This document shows, one piece after another, positions 23,220 to 33,769 of a stretch of DNA of 64,000 bases. Within the stretch, counting starts at the first letter, position 1. Every line of letters starts with the position of its first letter. The DNA is from Amborella trichopoda. Lineage: Eukaryota > Streptophyta > Magnoliopsida > Amborellales > Amborellaceae. Location: assembly GCF_000471905.2 (NCBI RefSeq), contig NW_006497560.1:1505678-1569677 (forward strand), in the 5' to 3' direction. A program made the position numbers and the translations under genes. The notes under the pieces were generated by a model, which had not been told where the DNA came from, made no database searches, and saw only the letters and a list, made by a program, of their open reading frames with translations.

Positions 23220-23780
23220 GGGAGGTGTCGGATGGTGCCCGCGATGGTGGGATGTTGGAAGTACCCGTGGGGTGGTGGAGTGATGAGGCACCTGCGGGGT
23301 GTGTGAAGATGGCACCCGTGGAGGGTGGAGAGGAGGAGGCACCCGCAGGGTGGAATGAAGAGGCACCCACGGGGGGTGGAATGAAGAGGCACCCGCAGGG
23401 GCTAGAATGAAGAGGCACCCGCAGAGGGTGGCGAGGAGGAGGCGTCGACGGGGGGGTGGAATGAAGAGGCATTCGCGGGGGGTAGAATGAAGAGGCACCC
23501 ATGGGGGGTGGAATGAGGAGGCACCCTGGAGGGTGGATTGAAGAGGCACTCGCGGGGGGGTGGAATGAAGAGGCACCCGTGGGGGGTGAAATGAAGAGGC
23601 ACACATGGGGGGTGGAATGAAGAGACACCTGCGGGGGGTGGAATGAAGAGGCACCCACGGGAGGTGGAATGAAGAGGCACCCGCGGGGGGCTGGAATAAA
23701 AAGGCACCCACGAGGGGTGGAATGAAGAGGCACCCGTGGGGGGTGGAATGATGATGTATCACTAAGGGGGGGGTCAAAGT
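23220..23780 (+). repeat. 26-27-bp G-run minisatellite
   Basis: About 19 units like GAATGAAGAGGCACCCGTGG followed by GGGGTG, with G runs of 4-7. Because many units are multiples of three or shift together, long Pro/Ser/His-rich frames appear on the minus strand (up to about 264 codons). These are artefacts of the repeat. Confidence 0.85.
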
Positions 23781-24088
23781 GGCGACGTGCCTCGAGAGAG
23801 TTCATAGAGTCGGTGCTCGGCTGACAAGGAGCTTGCATGCTGGGCGAGGTCAGATGGAGAATGCCACGTGGTGGCGGGGCCTTGGCACAATATCCGCCTG
23901 ACTGATCTGCTGATAACGCCAGGCCGGTAATGCGGCGGTGCAAGATTTGACCGTGACGCTTCGTGAATAACGCCTGGTAGGTGAGGCGTGAAAGGTTTTA
24001 AATGTTGCGGTCATCAAGGCACTGTCGTGGTGATGTGGCCAAGCAAATGGGTGGCTAGGTTCTTGGGAAGCTTTGATGAGCCTAGGCC
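23781..24088 (+). other. Spacer without recognisable feature
   Basis: About 300 bp between the G-run array and the first antisense unit. It has words such as GATAACGCCAGGCCGGTAATGCGGCGG and GAATAACGCCTGGTAGGTGAGGCG that look like two diverged copies of one unit. No open frame of note. Confidence 0.4.
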
Positions 24089-24644
24089 TTTTAAAAGGGG
24101 CTAGGCAGGAGAGCGTGAGGGCAGCTTTTTCCCTTTGTGACTAAGTTTCCCTTTTTTTATGCTCCTTTGTGTGAAGGCAGTGCAAAGACTTCATTTTCTT
24201 TGAAGAGCTTGACCGATGAGATATGTCGGGCTACGGGTACTAACTGCTTGACACCAACCTTTGGGGTATACGTGGGCGTTGGGCATCCTTGTGAAGACAT
24301 TTGCCCGTGCGGAGGCAACGATGGACCCGTGACAGAGGGCGAGCTTGTTGCTGCAAAGCTCCTCTGTTTCTGCGGGACCCATGGCATGAGGCCCACAGCC
24401 GTGGATAAGGTGTTGGGGGCCAGTTGTCACTGTTGGTAGGGGCGACGCGCCTAGGCCTGGCACGTGTATTGCTCCCACCGAGGAGTGAACGGCTCTTCAC
24501 GTTCTTCATCGAATGAAAGGGGCATGCCCCGCCCCCCATTTGGTTCTTGGAAGGCATGAAACCCACTTTAGAATGAGGATACTTCCTCGTAGCTACTGTT
24601 TGTTGTAACTGTGATTATGCAATCCTTTACATTCATGAAATAAA
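24089..24644 (+). other. Possible short antisense transcription unit in E
   Basis: Starts with a TTTTAAAAGGGG box (about 24089-24100), placed like the TATAAAAGGGGG of element C, and ends with TTGTAA..., CATTCATG and AATAAA at 24639-24644. Between them is an open frame of 100 codons (24137-24439) with no recognised domain. It precedes the better supported spliced unit at 25428-26638. It may be a remnant of the same gene in a duplicated state. Confidence 0.3.
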
Positions 24645-25427
24645 TTTTCGTTTTGAGCTGGCTGTTTGTGGTCGCCTTGCACGCCTTTATTTACCGCTTC
24701 TTTTTCTCTCTTTCTTTTTATGAGCCTGTCCAGTCCTTATCCCTACTAATGATGAGAATAAGGAATGGTCTATGGATTACCTGTTCTGCCCATGGGGCGA
24801 TCGCTGCTTGTTGCATGGTGATGGTTGGGATGCCCTTTCGGGTTTTCATCCCAACCGTCGGGGAATGCGTCATTGCCAATTTTTGCATGACCCCATTTTT
24901 TTTTTTTTTGAAGGGGAACCGCAGGGGGTCCCGTATGTGGGCGAGACAGGGGATGAGGTTCGCTTTCCCACGAAGCACAGCAGTGCAAAGGCGTGCCCTG
25001 GGAGCTCTGAGTGGGCCTTGCCTGGAGGCAGGCCGAGTGAGGTTAGATTGCATTCGAGAGTGGCACTTGAATGGCGATGATTGCTTCATTTCCGATGGGC
25101 CACTTTGTGCATGGAGAGCAGTTAATGCTAGGTGAGAGGGGAGGTGTCAATGTTGTACGACAGTTTGATTACGTGCGCTAGTGCTTCCTCGTGCCTCAGC
25201 ATAATCTTCCGCACGTGTGGCACCTCGCTTCATGTGTCGTTCATGTGACCGTACCTTCGAGGAATGTGACACTTGCTCGTGCGACGCTTCGATTTTTATG
25301 CTGATGGTGCCTCGATGCCTGGCCTTCGATTCTTCGCTTTGCATGCCGCTGACATTCTCGCTTGTCGCCGGCATTCTCTTGCGATTGGGGGGGTTGCTCG
25401 TTGATTGGCCCTTCTACTACCAGACTT
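24645..25427 (+). other. Region between the two antisense units of E
   Basis: No supported gene. A 160-codon frame at 24653-25135 has no recognisable domain and includes a T-run translated as Phe. ATTGG words (inverted CCAAT) at about 25384 and 25404 lie shortly before the TATA box at 25428 and could belong to its promoter. Confidence 0.35.
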
Positions 25428-25434
25428 TATAAAA
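25428..25434 (+). promoter_or_regulatory. TATA box of the spliced antisense gene
   Basis: TATAAAA in GACTTTATAAAATGGAGGGG, 137 bp before the start codon at 25571. It is antisense to element E and so separate from the LTR promoter. Confidence 0.6.
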
Positions 25435-25570
25435 TGGAGGGGTGTTTGCTTTTCTCTCCTACTCAGGGTCTGGATCCCAAGTAAGAGCAAACATCCTTTG
25501 TGCCCTTTTGTTCAGGCCTCCTTTTCGGCATTTGCCTCTTTCCGATGTAGCACTTTACCTAGCAGGGACC

Positions 25571-26467
25571 ATGGACGACAAGAGTCCGCCTTCTTCTCCA
25601 CTAGGTAATGTTGTCTGCTTGGGTTCGAATGCGTGGCAGGCGCGCCGTTTCTAACCTAGCCCTTGGGGTTTTTTCTTTTGTGCAGCGAAGCCTCTGAAGG
25701 CAAAGGATTTATCGGCTTTGTCGCCTCCCCTGGTGGCCCCACGGGTGCCACCCGGCTTTGAAGCATCTTCACCAAGGGGCGACGCTGGGGAGTCCTTGCC
25801 CGGAGGTTATGTAGATCTCCCTACGTCTTCGGCCCTTGTGGGTGTGGAGGCATCGTCTGACACTCAGCCTTCTACGTCTATGTGTCCCATTGCCTTGGCT
25901 CCTTCGTCGTCAGATTTTCAAGGGTCAACTGTGGAGCACATGGTCCGGGCTGGCCTTCAGGTGTTGTGTGAGTGTCCCCTTTCTGACCTCAAAACGAAGC
26001 TCAAGGTTGTTAAAACCTACGCAGCCTGCTTGGAAGCTGTACCCCCCAGAGAGGGGGTCTTTAGCCGGCTGAAAGAATTACTAGGGGATTTCACCAACTG
26101 GGGCTCAACAGCCGTTTTCAATGGGCTTGCCACACCGAAGGTCCTTGACGCGTGCATAGCTTCCCTGCAAGAGAGGCTAGCGAAGAAGCGATCCTTCCTG
26201 TGGGACTTCGAAGAAGAGAGGGAGCAACTCGCTGCTAAGGACGCTCAATCGTCCGAAGAAGAGATCAAACTTTCCTACTGGCTAGCGGATGTGGAGAACA
26301 CGATCGCTTCTTTGCAGGCTCACATGGTTGACCTGAGGGCTCGTCGTCATCAACATAGGGAGGCGATGGCTTTGAGGTCTCGCAGATTGGCATGCATAAG
26401 TTTGGAGATGGAGCAGCTCCTTAGCTCATCTGAGCAAGTGATGAGGAACATCTCTCTCCATGAGTAG
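25571..26467 (+). CDS. Spliced antisense gene of element E: coiled-coil protein, 271 residues
   Basis: Exon 1 is 25571-25604 (ATG start, 11 codons plus one base), intron 25605-25685, exon 2 25686-26467 ending TAG. The splice joins the frames exactly. The product has an N-terminal Pro/Ser-rich part (residues 1-90, MDDKSPPSSPL first), a middle helical part (about 95-175, with VEHMVRAGLQVL) and a Glu/Lys/Arg-rich coiled coil (about 175-265). The middle and coil resemble in layout the C-terminal half of B's antisense protein (LRTGLQNLKELSVEEL then a long coil), but no plant mobile domain is left. Function unknown. It has no internal stop, unlike E's gag-pro. It could be a truncated but still expressed antisense ORF, or a recently lost one. 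Confidence 0.6.
25605..25685 (+). other. 81-bp GT-AG intron in the antisense gene
   Basis: Donor CTAG/GTAATG, acceptor TTTTTTCTTTTGTGCAG, and a branch-type TTCTAAC about 30 bp before the acceptor. Length is typical of small plant introns. The retained intron would add a stop (frame ends at 25652), while splicing opens 271 codons. Confidence 0.6.
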
Positions 26468-26632
26468 CAGAAGCAGGCAGTGTTGGAGGAAGGACTGGTG
26501 TTGAGAAAGAAAATGTGCAAGGCGCTCGATCATTTTACAGTCTTTCCCCCTCTTCCCCCCCCTCTCTTCTTTTTTTTGTGTGCGGGCCTTAATGGCCCAC
26601 TCAATGAGATATTGTAACCTCTTGCACATGTG

Positions 26633-26638
26633 AATAAA
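26633..26638 (+). terminator. Poly(A) signal of the antisense gene
   Basis: AATAAA in CATGTGAATAAAGTGG, about 165 bp after the stop, with an upstream GATATTGTAACC element. Equivalent ends are at 24639-24644 and, in C, near 60855-60875. Confidence 0.55.
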
Positions 26639-26649
26639 GTGGACCCCCC

Positions 26650-26884
26650 TTTTCTCTGTTTTTTTTTATCTTATGTATTGTGTCGAGGTTCCTTCTCCCT
26701 ACTCTTTTTTTTTCTTTTGCGCCTTGGTTTCAAATTCTGTCTTCCCGTCGTTATGGATAAATCTTGACTCAAGAGGGAATGGCAGATACGGTAGGTCTGG
26801 TTACCCCAAGTAACCAAGGCCCTGTTTCTAGCGGTGTCTAGCCAACACAGCCTCTATTACGACCAAGGGGGCCAGCATCCCTTT
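26650..26884 (-). other. E internal sequence between antisense gene and B insertion
   Basis: About 235 bp without a recognised domain. In C the end of pol lies at this position. Here no integrase C-terminal motif is readable, so pol is gone from E. Confidence 0.4.
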
Positions 26885-26953
26885 TCCATACAAGTCCCTA
26901 TTTTAAGTCCATACAAGTCCCTATTTTAAGTCCATACAAGTCCCTATTTTAAG
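26885..26953 (+). repeat. 23-bp triplication over the E/B junction
   Basis: Three perfect head-to-tail copies at 26885-26907, 26908-26930 and 26931-26953. Each copy holds flank (TCCATACAA), target duplication (GTCCC) and the first nine bases of the B LTR (TATTTTAAG). Confidence 0.9.
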
Positions 26954-28224
26954 ACATTTTTCAGCACCATGGTCCCCGATGCAGAATAAAGGGAGACGTC
27001 AATAAAGCCTAACAAACAGTGGAAATTTCGATAGTCTCATAATGGCCCCAAAACTGAGCAAGATCTTCATGAGGACTCTTGAGAGTCTCCTGCCCAGTTT
27101 TGTTGCATTCCGATATGTCTAAGGTAGTGCAGATAGAGAAACAATTTCGGTAGAGTCAACCTCTAGCACCCTGAAATAGACCCTATAACTAGAACTATAT
27201 TTTCGATGCATCAAACTACTGTGAGACCACTTCCATTAGATCTAACATGGTTGAATACCCCCAGGGGTCAATTTCAGCTGAAACGGATATTCCAAGAAAA
27301 CGTTATAGGCAAAAGAGCAAAACAAGAGGTGCCGCACGCTATTCCCGTGCAGCCACCCTGTAACTCAACATGAACAGTGACTTTCGACACTCATATCTCA
27401 CACATCTTGAGTTGGATCGTACTCAAATTTTGTGAGCATGTTTATCTCGACAAAATGAACGTTTCGAAATGTTCCACGCCCAACGATGACTCCCGAGCGT
27501 AAAGAAAAGCTAGAGAGAAGTTGTTGATCCGTGAAGAAAGTTGCAGGAAAATTAGCAGCATCGTACCTCGCTTGAGCAGCCAAATCACACCATTCAAGAT
27601 CCCGATCGATGCGAAACGAGTTCCATCACGTGCGTGAGGTCTAGGGCTATCCCTAGTCCGGACCCCGTACGTGCTGAACGGTTGCATTCCACACATGAAG
27701 CTGATGAAGTGACTGCAAATTTCGGCGTCGAAATTCTAGATTGCGGCCAAAACTCCAAAGTTGCAAAATCTTCGTCCGAACACGGAATCAAGCTGTGTTT
27801 ATTGCCACACGATCATGACGGCATGCTCAGTGTGATCCAGCAAATAAATCACTGAAAAACATCAAGGAACGAGCACACTATCGATTCGAAGTTTCAAGAT
27901 TCATCCAAATTTCAAGTCACACGATCGTGGCCTAAAAGCACGATCCATGACTCAAAGTTGGTATAAAATCGATCACCATGCCGAGCCCTATAAGAAAACA
28001 ATCATCTTTTGATCAAACAGGCATCAAAACAACCCCGGATCATCCATGATAAATCACGCACGTTCTAAGGCAGCATAGGGACTATTTTGAAATTGCATAA
28101 ATTGTAAAGAGAGGAAAATCTGTCATTTTTTACCCTATTTTCTTATTTCTTTTAATTCAATTAAATCTAATTTCTAGCTATTACGTTTAATTTTGATCAA
28201 TGCACCCATGTTTGGGCACAACTC

Positions 28225-28232
28225 TATATATA
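28225..28232 (+). promoter_or_regulatory. TATA box in B 5' LTR
   Basis: TATATATA in ACTCTATATATACCATG, about 160 bp before the AAG/GTAAAT site at 28383-28390. Confidence 0.65.
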
Positions 28233-28779
28233 CCATGTACTACCATTGTACGCAAGAGGCTTGAACCCTTCGTCAAAAGAGAATTTTTACTTAATATAAT
28301 CCCCTTTCGTTCTTATTGTTGGGTCACATTTGGAGAGAGAGAGGAAAGAGAGAGAAACTTTTGGATCGGTACGCCTAGGCTCAAGGTAAATCTTTCCCTC
28401 TCTTCTTTTCTTTTCTTTCAGTTTTCTCTTCCCTTTCTTCTTCTCTCTCTTCTTTTCTTTCTTCTTCTTCTTCTTCTTCGTCCGAGCTTCTCTCGAAGGC
28501 CATGCACGGTAGTGGCAGTGTCGCATGCCTCTTCCCTTCGTTCCCCCTCTTGTGGCTTCACAGGTCGTGCGTGACTCTTGGTGAAAAGCACAGACATTGA
28601 TGCCTATTGTCGCCCGCATGGGTCTCACTCTGTTGCATGCCTATCATAGACGACGATGCTCGTCGCCGCCCGTGAAGTGTAGTGGCAATACCAATCACCG
28701 TCCGCTGGCTTCTTCCACGCCCTGTGCCTATCTCGGACGGAGATGTCTATCACCGCCCGTAAAGGGTCCCAACGATACC

Positions 28780-29030
28780 TATCACCGTCCGCAAGCTTTC
28801 TTCGTGAGCTCGGTGCCTATCGCCTTCGCGAGCTTTCTTCATGCGCTCAATTCCTATCACCGTCCGTGAGCTTTCTTTGTGCGCTCGGTGCCTATCACCG
28901 TCTACGAGCTTTCTTCGTGTGCTCAGTGCTTATCGTCGTCTGCGAGCTTTCTTCGTGCGCTCGATGCCTATCACCGTCTGCAAGCTTCCTTCATGTATTC
29001 GGTGCCTATCGCCGTGCACAGGCTCCTCTG
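28780..29030 (+). repeat. 38-bp LTR minisatellite (TGCCTATCACCGTC)n
   Basis: About seven units of 37-38 bp: GAGCTTTCTTCGTGCGCTCG followed by GTGCCTATCACCGTCCGC. The same array is at 45160-45340 in the 3' LTR with fewer units, and traces are in C (54530-54730, inverted). Confidence 0.85.
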
Positions 29031-29574
29031 CATCCCATTACAATCACCGTGCGCTTCACAAGAAGCTATCGCCGCCCTCAAAGGGACGTGCTGCCTTCTC
29101 TCATTGCCTATGGCGATGCCTAATGCTTCATGTAGTTCAATGTTTGCCCCCTTTTTACCGTGAGCAGCGTGTCCAACACCGCCGGGACCTCCTCCCTTTG
29201 TCGTCTCGTGCCTTCTCCTCATTCTCTTCCCTTCTCACTTGGCTGAGGGTAGACTTAGTCTAGTGTTGCCATAACGGTCTGGCTGTCGGGCAGTATTGTC
29301 GTCGTGCTGGTCCTAAGTACCATGCCCATCTTACAGCCACACCAAATTAGGACAGTCATATCGATCGTGGTTTCGAGTAGTATTGTCACCGCACTGATCT
29401 AAGTTACCATTCCCGTCTTGCTACCACTCTGAGTCAGCCATTGCACTGGTCCAGCTACCATGCTAGTCCGTTCTCCTTGTCAAGTCTCCTCTTCTTTTCT
29501 CCCCTCATTCAAACCCTCCTCTTTACATCACCCTAACTTATCACCTTCACAGCCATATGAGGGTGCATTGCTCT

Positions 29575-29608
29575 AAGACAAGGGTGGGTCCTTCGGCCCA
29601 CTTGTCTT
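29575..29608 (+). other. Conserved LTR hairpin, B 5' LTR copy
   Basis: AAGACAAGGGTGGG, loop TCCTTCGG, CCCACTTGTCTT. It lies in the U5 side, about 320 bp before the LTR end. Confidence 0.65.
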
Positions 29609-29933
29609 GCAAATTAACTATAATAGTGTTGTGCAGAAAAGAATGAGATTGCAAGTCAAGGGAGGCGATTCCGATCAAGCTGAAGCAGCTGGGGCCCTTT
29701 TCGTCGTGATCTAAGAAGACGCCCACATGAGTCAGCCCGAGTAAGTCACAGACCCAGGTGAGGTTGATCCCCACCTCACATCCAAAATTCCTCTCACTAG
29801 CTGGACACCTGCCCTTGTTCTGTGAACGAGGTGCCCGAGAGAGTGATCTCAGGTCCCGGGTCCTCTTAACCCGAGACACGTGTCACCTAATCACTTAGAT
29901 CTGGGGAGGTGAAATCGAGGCTCCTAACCAGCT

Positions 29934-29952
29934 TGGCGACTCCACTGGGGAC
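29934..29952 (+). other. Primer-binding site of B
   Basis: TGGCGACTCCACTGGGGAC, three bases after the LTR end. This is the tRNA-Arg type primer site reported for Ogre elements. The tRNA assignment is from memory of the family and should be confirmed against plant tRNA 3' ends. Confidence 0.8.
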
Positions 29953-31230
29953 TTATTACCCCTTCGTCGGTTCGCTCTTGTTTGATCAGTATCACCTTTT
30001 ACTTTTTGCATTACGTTCTATATTATATGGGTTATTCAACCCGTTCATCCGAGTTGAGGACTTTCTTATCCTCGCACTCTTGACAGTTCTAGGGAAGTAA
30101 ACTGCTCAAGCTTCCTTCCCTACACTCCTTCTGAGTCAGGACTCAATATCTGGCTCCCAGGTTCTTTCCTAGGTTGGTGCGAGAACGGACTTAAAGGTAC
30201 CTGCCTCCCCTCTTCCTCGCACTCGTGGACCCTCCACCAAGGCCTCTTGCATTGATAGCACATTTGCTACCGCACACAGCATGCACCCTACTACTAGCAA
30301 GTCCATTTCCAGTCATATTGTTGGGGTACGTCGAAAGGCTGCCCTCACTGCTTTTGCGAGAGGCGAGCAGGTTGCCATCTCTCCAAAGGGTCACCGCAAG
30401 GCAACCCCCTAAACTCCTTCACTACCTTGAACCAGTACACCTAAAGGCTCAGCACACAGAGGCAGAGACCTTATGTCCTCCACCTCTCGCACACACCTAA
30501 AGGATCATGGTACAACCACTTGAGCCACACCTCGAGGAAGCTTTCATACTGCCTTGAGCTCGCGTCCAGGGCTAGGCCTTCTCTGGCCAACCTCTGCATG
30601 CACCATCCGTTTGCATCCCACAGCTTGGGGCAGCGCCAGTTCTGCATCAGCTCGAGCACACGAGGGTCAACCGCTCTGTCCTCCTTCTCGCCACACACAG
30701 CTTCATCCTGCGAGGGATAGGCTCCCGCTTGGTCTCTCACAGACACAAGCTCGTGGGTCTCGGCTTCCTAAGGTCGAACCAGCTGACGGAGCCCGGGTTG
30801 ACCCCCAAGTCATCCAGACGGCTAACCCTAAAGGTGCACATGCACCAACCTTGCAGGTTCCTCCCCGATCCCGACTCAGGCGGAGTCATGAACCAACTCC
30901 TTCTTCTGCTCTTCCTACACCAGGCAAGCACCTTGAGACTTGGTACTCAAAGGTTTTCCCTAAGAGTACCATCTTAAGTTAGCAACCTCAGATCAGGCAT
31001 GCACCTCGGCCCCACAAGGGAATTCCGGGTGACGGCCTGATGTCAGACAGAGGCCTCCCACCTCTAAGGTAGAAACCCAGGTTGCCTTCTATCGTTGGAC
31101 CCCACTCTCTGCTCTAATTAATAGACACAACCCTCGCATGCTCAAGAAAAGCGAGGCAGTCTAAATATCAGACCCGGTTCTAAGGTGGAGTCCATAGCAG
31201 CCTCAAGATTAAGCAGAAGAGAGGCCTGCA
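29953..31230 (+). pseudogene. gag: Element B leader and decayed gag N-terminus
   Basis: No continuous frame. Pieces read on several frames (30225-30500, 30554-30982) without a recognisable capsid domain. The first 150-200 bp are probably untranslated leader. A gag start cannot be chosen. Confidence 0.4.
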
Positions 31231-31234
31231 GATC

Positions 31235-32650
31235 TTGACCAGAGAAGCCTCTAAGGTAATTGAGGTCACCACCCTTGGTGATCTCCTGCCTCATAATCCC
31301 TTTTTCCCTCTTCAGATTTCAGAATGTGAGCAGAAGACACACGAGAGGTATTGCGCCTATCACAGGAAATTAGGCCACCCCACTCATGACTGTTATAAGC
31401 TCAAAGACACTATCGACGCCCTTCTTAACAAGGGTCAGATAAAGCTCGAAGAGTTAAAGAAAATGTTCAGGGCAACTGCGGCTTCTGACATAGTGACAAT
31501 CCAAGAAGATGATGAGGCATCTACCATCCTCCGTGCACTATTTTTCATAATGCTCAAAGAGGGACACATCACGCCAAAGCCAACAGCGTAGCCCAAGTTC
31601 CTAGCTCCAGGAACTGAGAACCTTTGATGCTCATATCACCTGATACGAGGCCATGACCTGAGTGAATGCACTGCCTTCCATGAGCTCTTAACAAAGAAGA
31701 TGCAGCAATGTCAGGAAGTCCATGGTAACTCAGAAGGATACCCTCAAGTCCCTCTTTCACCAGTGCAAGAAGAACTCTTAACACAAGCCCCAGGAAGCGT
31801 TGACCTAGACCCTCTGTGAGCCCTCTTCGAGGCAATGCTCCAATAGGGTCTCATCACTCCCAAGCCTGCCAAGCAGCCTAAGTGCCTAGCCCAGGGTACA
31901 GAAAACCTCTGGTGCCCATATCACCAAGTATGGGGCCACGAGCTGAAATAATGCTCTAGGTTCGAAGCCATAGTGACTGAGAAGGTACAGAAAGGCCATG
32001 TTTTTTTTGTCGTCCTCCCAGAACGCTTCAAAGCCATCACTCCCGTTCATGAGGAAACCCCGCTACAGGTCCCCTAAGAGCATACACTGGACCCTTCAGA
32101 GCCCTCGACTTCTCAGCCTTGGGAAGTCTACCATGGACGTAGTATACTCAAGTTCATGAAGTGTGAGGTAATCAACCAAGCTAGGGTTACTCATCAGCCC
32201 GATGGAATGAACCAAACCCCTCCTCAGGGATCCAAAAAGGAGACGAGCACCCAGGTCTGCTCGTCGAAGGAATCATCTTCCTCAGCCACTAGTCGAGGAA
32301 GAATTTCTCAGGCCCCTTCCTCCACTGCCATCCTTACAGGACTTCATCCCAGGAGAAGCTCGCATTATCCTTCGTCCAATCAGATGAACGTACCTGAGTC
32401 ATCAACAGCTCAGGAGCCATCTAATGCAGGTGACGATGCTAAAAGAACCCTCAACAGTCAAATCCAGGGTAAGACCTAAAATATCCCTGCACACGTTCAA
32501 TTTCGGTGACGACGTAAAAAGCTGCCTTGAACATTCTAACTCTTCTTCTCCTCCCTCCTCTTCTATCTCTTCCACAGGTGTAGCTCGACAGTGCCCAGAC
32601 TTTGACACTTTAAATAGATAGCTCGAAGGCACCAGCCTTAGCAGGTCGCA
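31235..32650 (+). pseudogene. gag: Element B gag C-terminus with three CHHC knuckles
   Basis: Encodes CAYHRKLGHPTHDC at 31352-31393, CSYHLIRGHDLSEC at 31628-31669 and CPYHQVWGHELK.C at 31913-31954. All have C-x2-H-x4-H-x4-C. Knuckles 2 and 3 lie in a duplicated unit of about 95 codons (LKEGHITPKP...GTEN and LxxGLITPKP...GTENLW before each). These are RNA-binding motifs of Tat/Ogre gag. Stops (for example TGA for the Trp before knuckle 2, TAA in knuckle 3) break the frame. A low-complexity linker with a DDVKSCLEHSNS motif follows. Confidence 0.7.
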
Positions 32651-32689
32651 GTGGAAGCACCTAAGAAAGATGTTGCCTAGGCAGCTGGA

Positions 32690-33250
32690 TTCTTGACAGT
32701 CCCCAACGCCCTGTCAACCCAAGCCAAAACTGAGCGATCCTCAAGCTTCTCTTCTAAAGAGGCCTCCCACATGGTGCAGATCTTGGAAGTACCATCCAGC
32801 ACGGGGCAAATGAACCTGAGATCGGGGAAGAAGCTACAGCCCACACCTCAAAAGCTCAAGGTCCTCAAGTTTCCTGATCCTTCGCTTTTCCCTAAGCCTC
32901 AACCTCAAACCTCTACATCCCTAATACAAATACATATTACCTCCCCATCAACCCAAACTGCACTGGCTGACTAAACCAAAACTCAACCAAAACCTATTCC
33001 TAAGCCTACCTTACCACCTACACTTGTGACTGGATCAGGGACACATAAGATTAATGAGGATAAAGTGAAATATGACGTAATTAGGCACTTGAGGAAGCTT
33101 CTAACCCTTCTAAGTATCTATGACCCCCTTTTGTTGTCTAGAGCCTATTGTATGGCCCTGGTACAAGATCTTCTAACCCAGAGGTGTACAAGACTGAAGT
33201 GGAGCCTATTGAGGTTGACCCAGCCATCCTGAGTAGGTGCTTGGCAATCT
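32690..33250 (+). pseudogene. Element B gag-protease linker and pre-protease segment
   Basis: Pro/Ser-rich linker with QMNLRSGKKLQPTPQK, then VKYDVIRHLRKLLTLLSIYD...MALVQ at 33060-33170, the segment conserved in G and E. A frameshift follows near 33180. Confidence 0.6.
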
Positions 33251-33289
33251 CCTTTTTCGAAGATGACCTTTAGTTGGGAGGAAAATTTC

Positions 33290-33760
33290 ACAATCGCCCC
33301 CTCTTCGTGAATGGTGAATTACATGCCTACCCTATCAATCAGATCATGCTGAATGGAGGGTCAGTAGTCAACCTGATCCAAAGAACGATCCTTGCCCGAT
33401 TGGGATTAGGGTCTGACGACCTCACTCCTAACCACATCACCATGTAAGGGTGGGTTCAAACAATCAAGAGAAAAGCCAGCTGACATAGTGCGCCTTCACC
33501 TCAAGATCAGTGACGTCACTGATTATGCTCAGTTTCATGTTATCGACACCGATACATCTTACAACGTCCTGCTTGGCCGCCCTTGACTTCATGATCAGGG
33601 GGTGGTTCCTTCCACTCTCCACCAATGCTTCAAATATAGCTGAGATGGGAGGCAGCACACGGTCTATGCTGACAAGAGACCGTTCCCTATAGTCGAGACT
33701 CACTATGCTGATGCTAAGTACTATTTCACAGACCTTCTAGCACTATAAAAGTCAAAGGAT
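33290..33760 (+). pseudogene. Element B retropepsin-like protease
   Basis: Encodes NQIMLNGGSVVNLI (the catalytic Asp of DGGS is Asn), then IVRLHLKISD, FHVIDTDTSYNVLLGRP, a TGA where G has Trp, LHDQGVVPSTLHQCFKYS and QHTVYADKRPF. Frameshifts near 33445 and stops make it non-functional. Confidence 0.7.
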
Positions 33761-33769
33761 GACGATTGG

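Larger units (their letters stand above)
26945..29930 (+). mobile_element. 5' LTR of element B
   Basis: Begins TATTTTAAGACATTTTTCAG (the 3' LTR has TGTTTGAAGACATTTTTCAG) and ends CTCCTAACCA. It contains TATA, an AAG/GTAAAT site, a pyrimidine tract, a 38-bp minisatellite and the hairpin. It aligns along its length with 43208-46256 at roughly 85% by eye. Confidence 0.9.

Noticed and set aside
23149..23943. 264-codon Pro/Ser/His-rich frame on the minus strand
   Set aside because: It is the 26-27-bp G-run array read through, and similar frames exist in the other phases.
24653..25135. 160-codon frame upstream of the spliced antisense gene
   Set aside because: It has no domain, includes a translated T run and has no promoter or splice link to the gene.
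28780..29030. CRISPR-like array (regular 38-bp units)
   Set aside because: Units are contiguous tandem repeats without unique spacers, inside a plant LTR.
29500..29960. A tRNA gene near the PBS phrase TGGCGACTCCACTGGGGAC
   Set aside because: Only the 3'-end complement is present, directly after an LTR end. There is no cloverleaf, so it is a primer-binding site.
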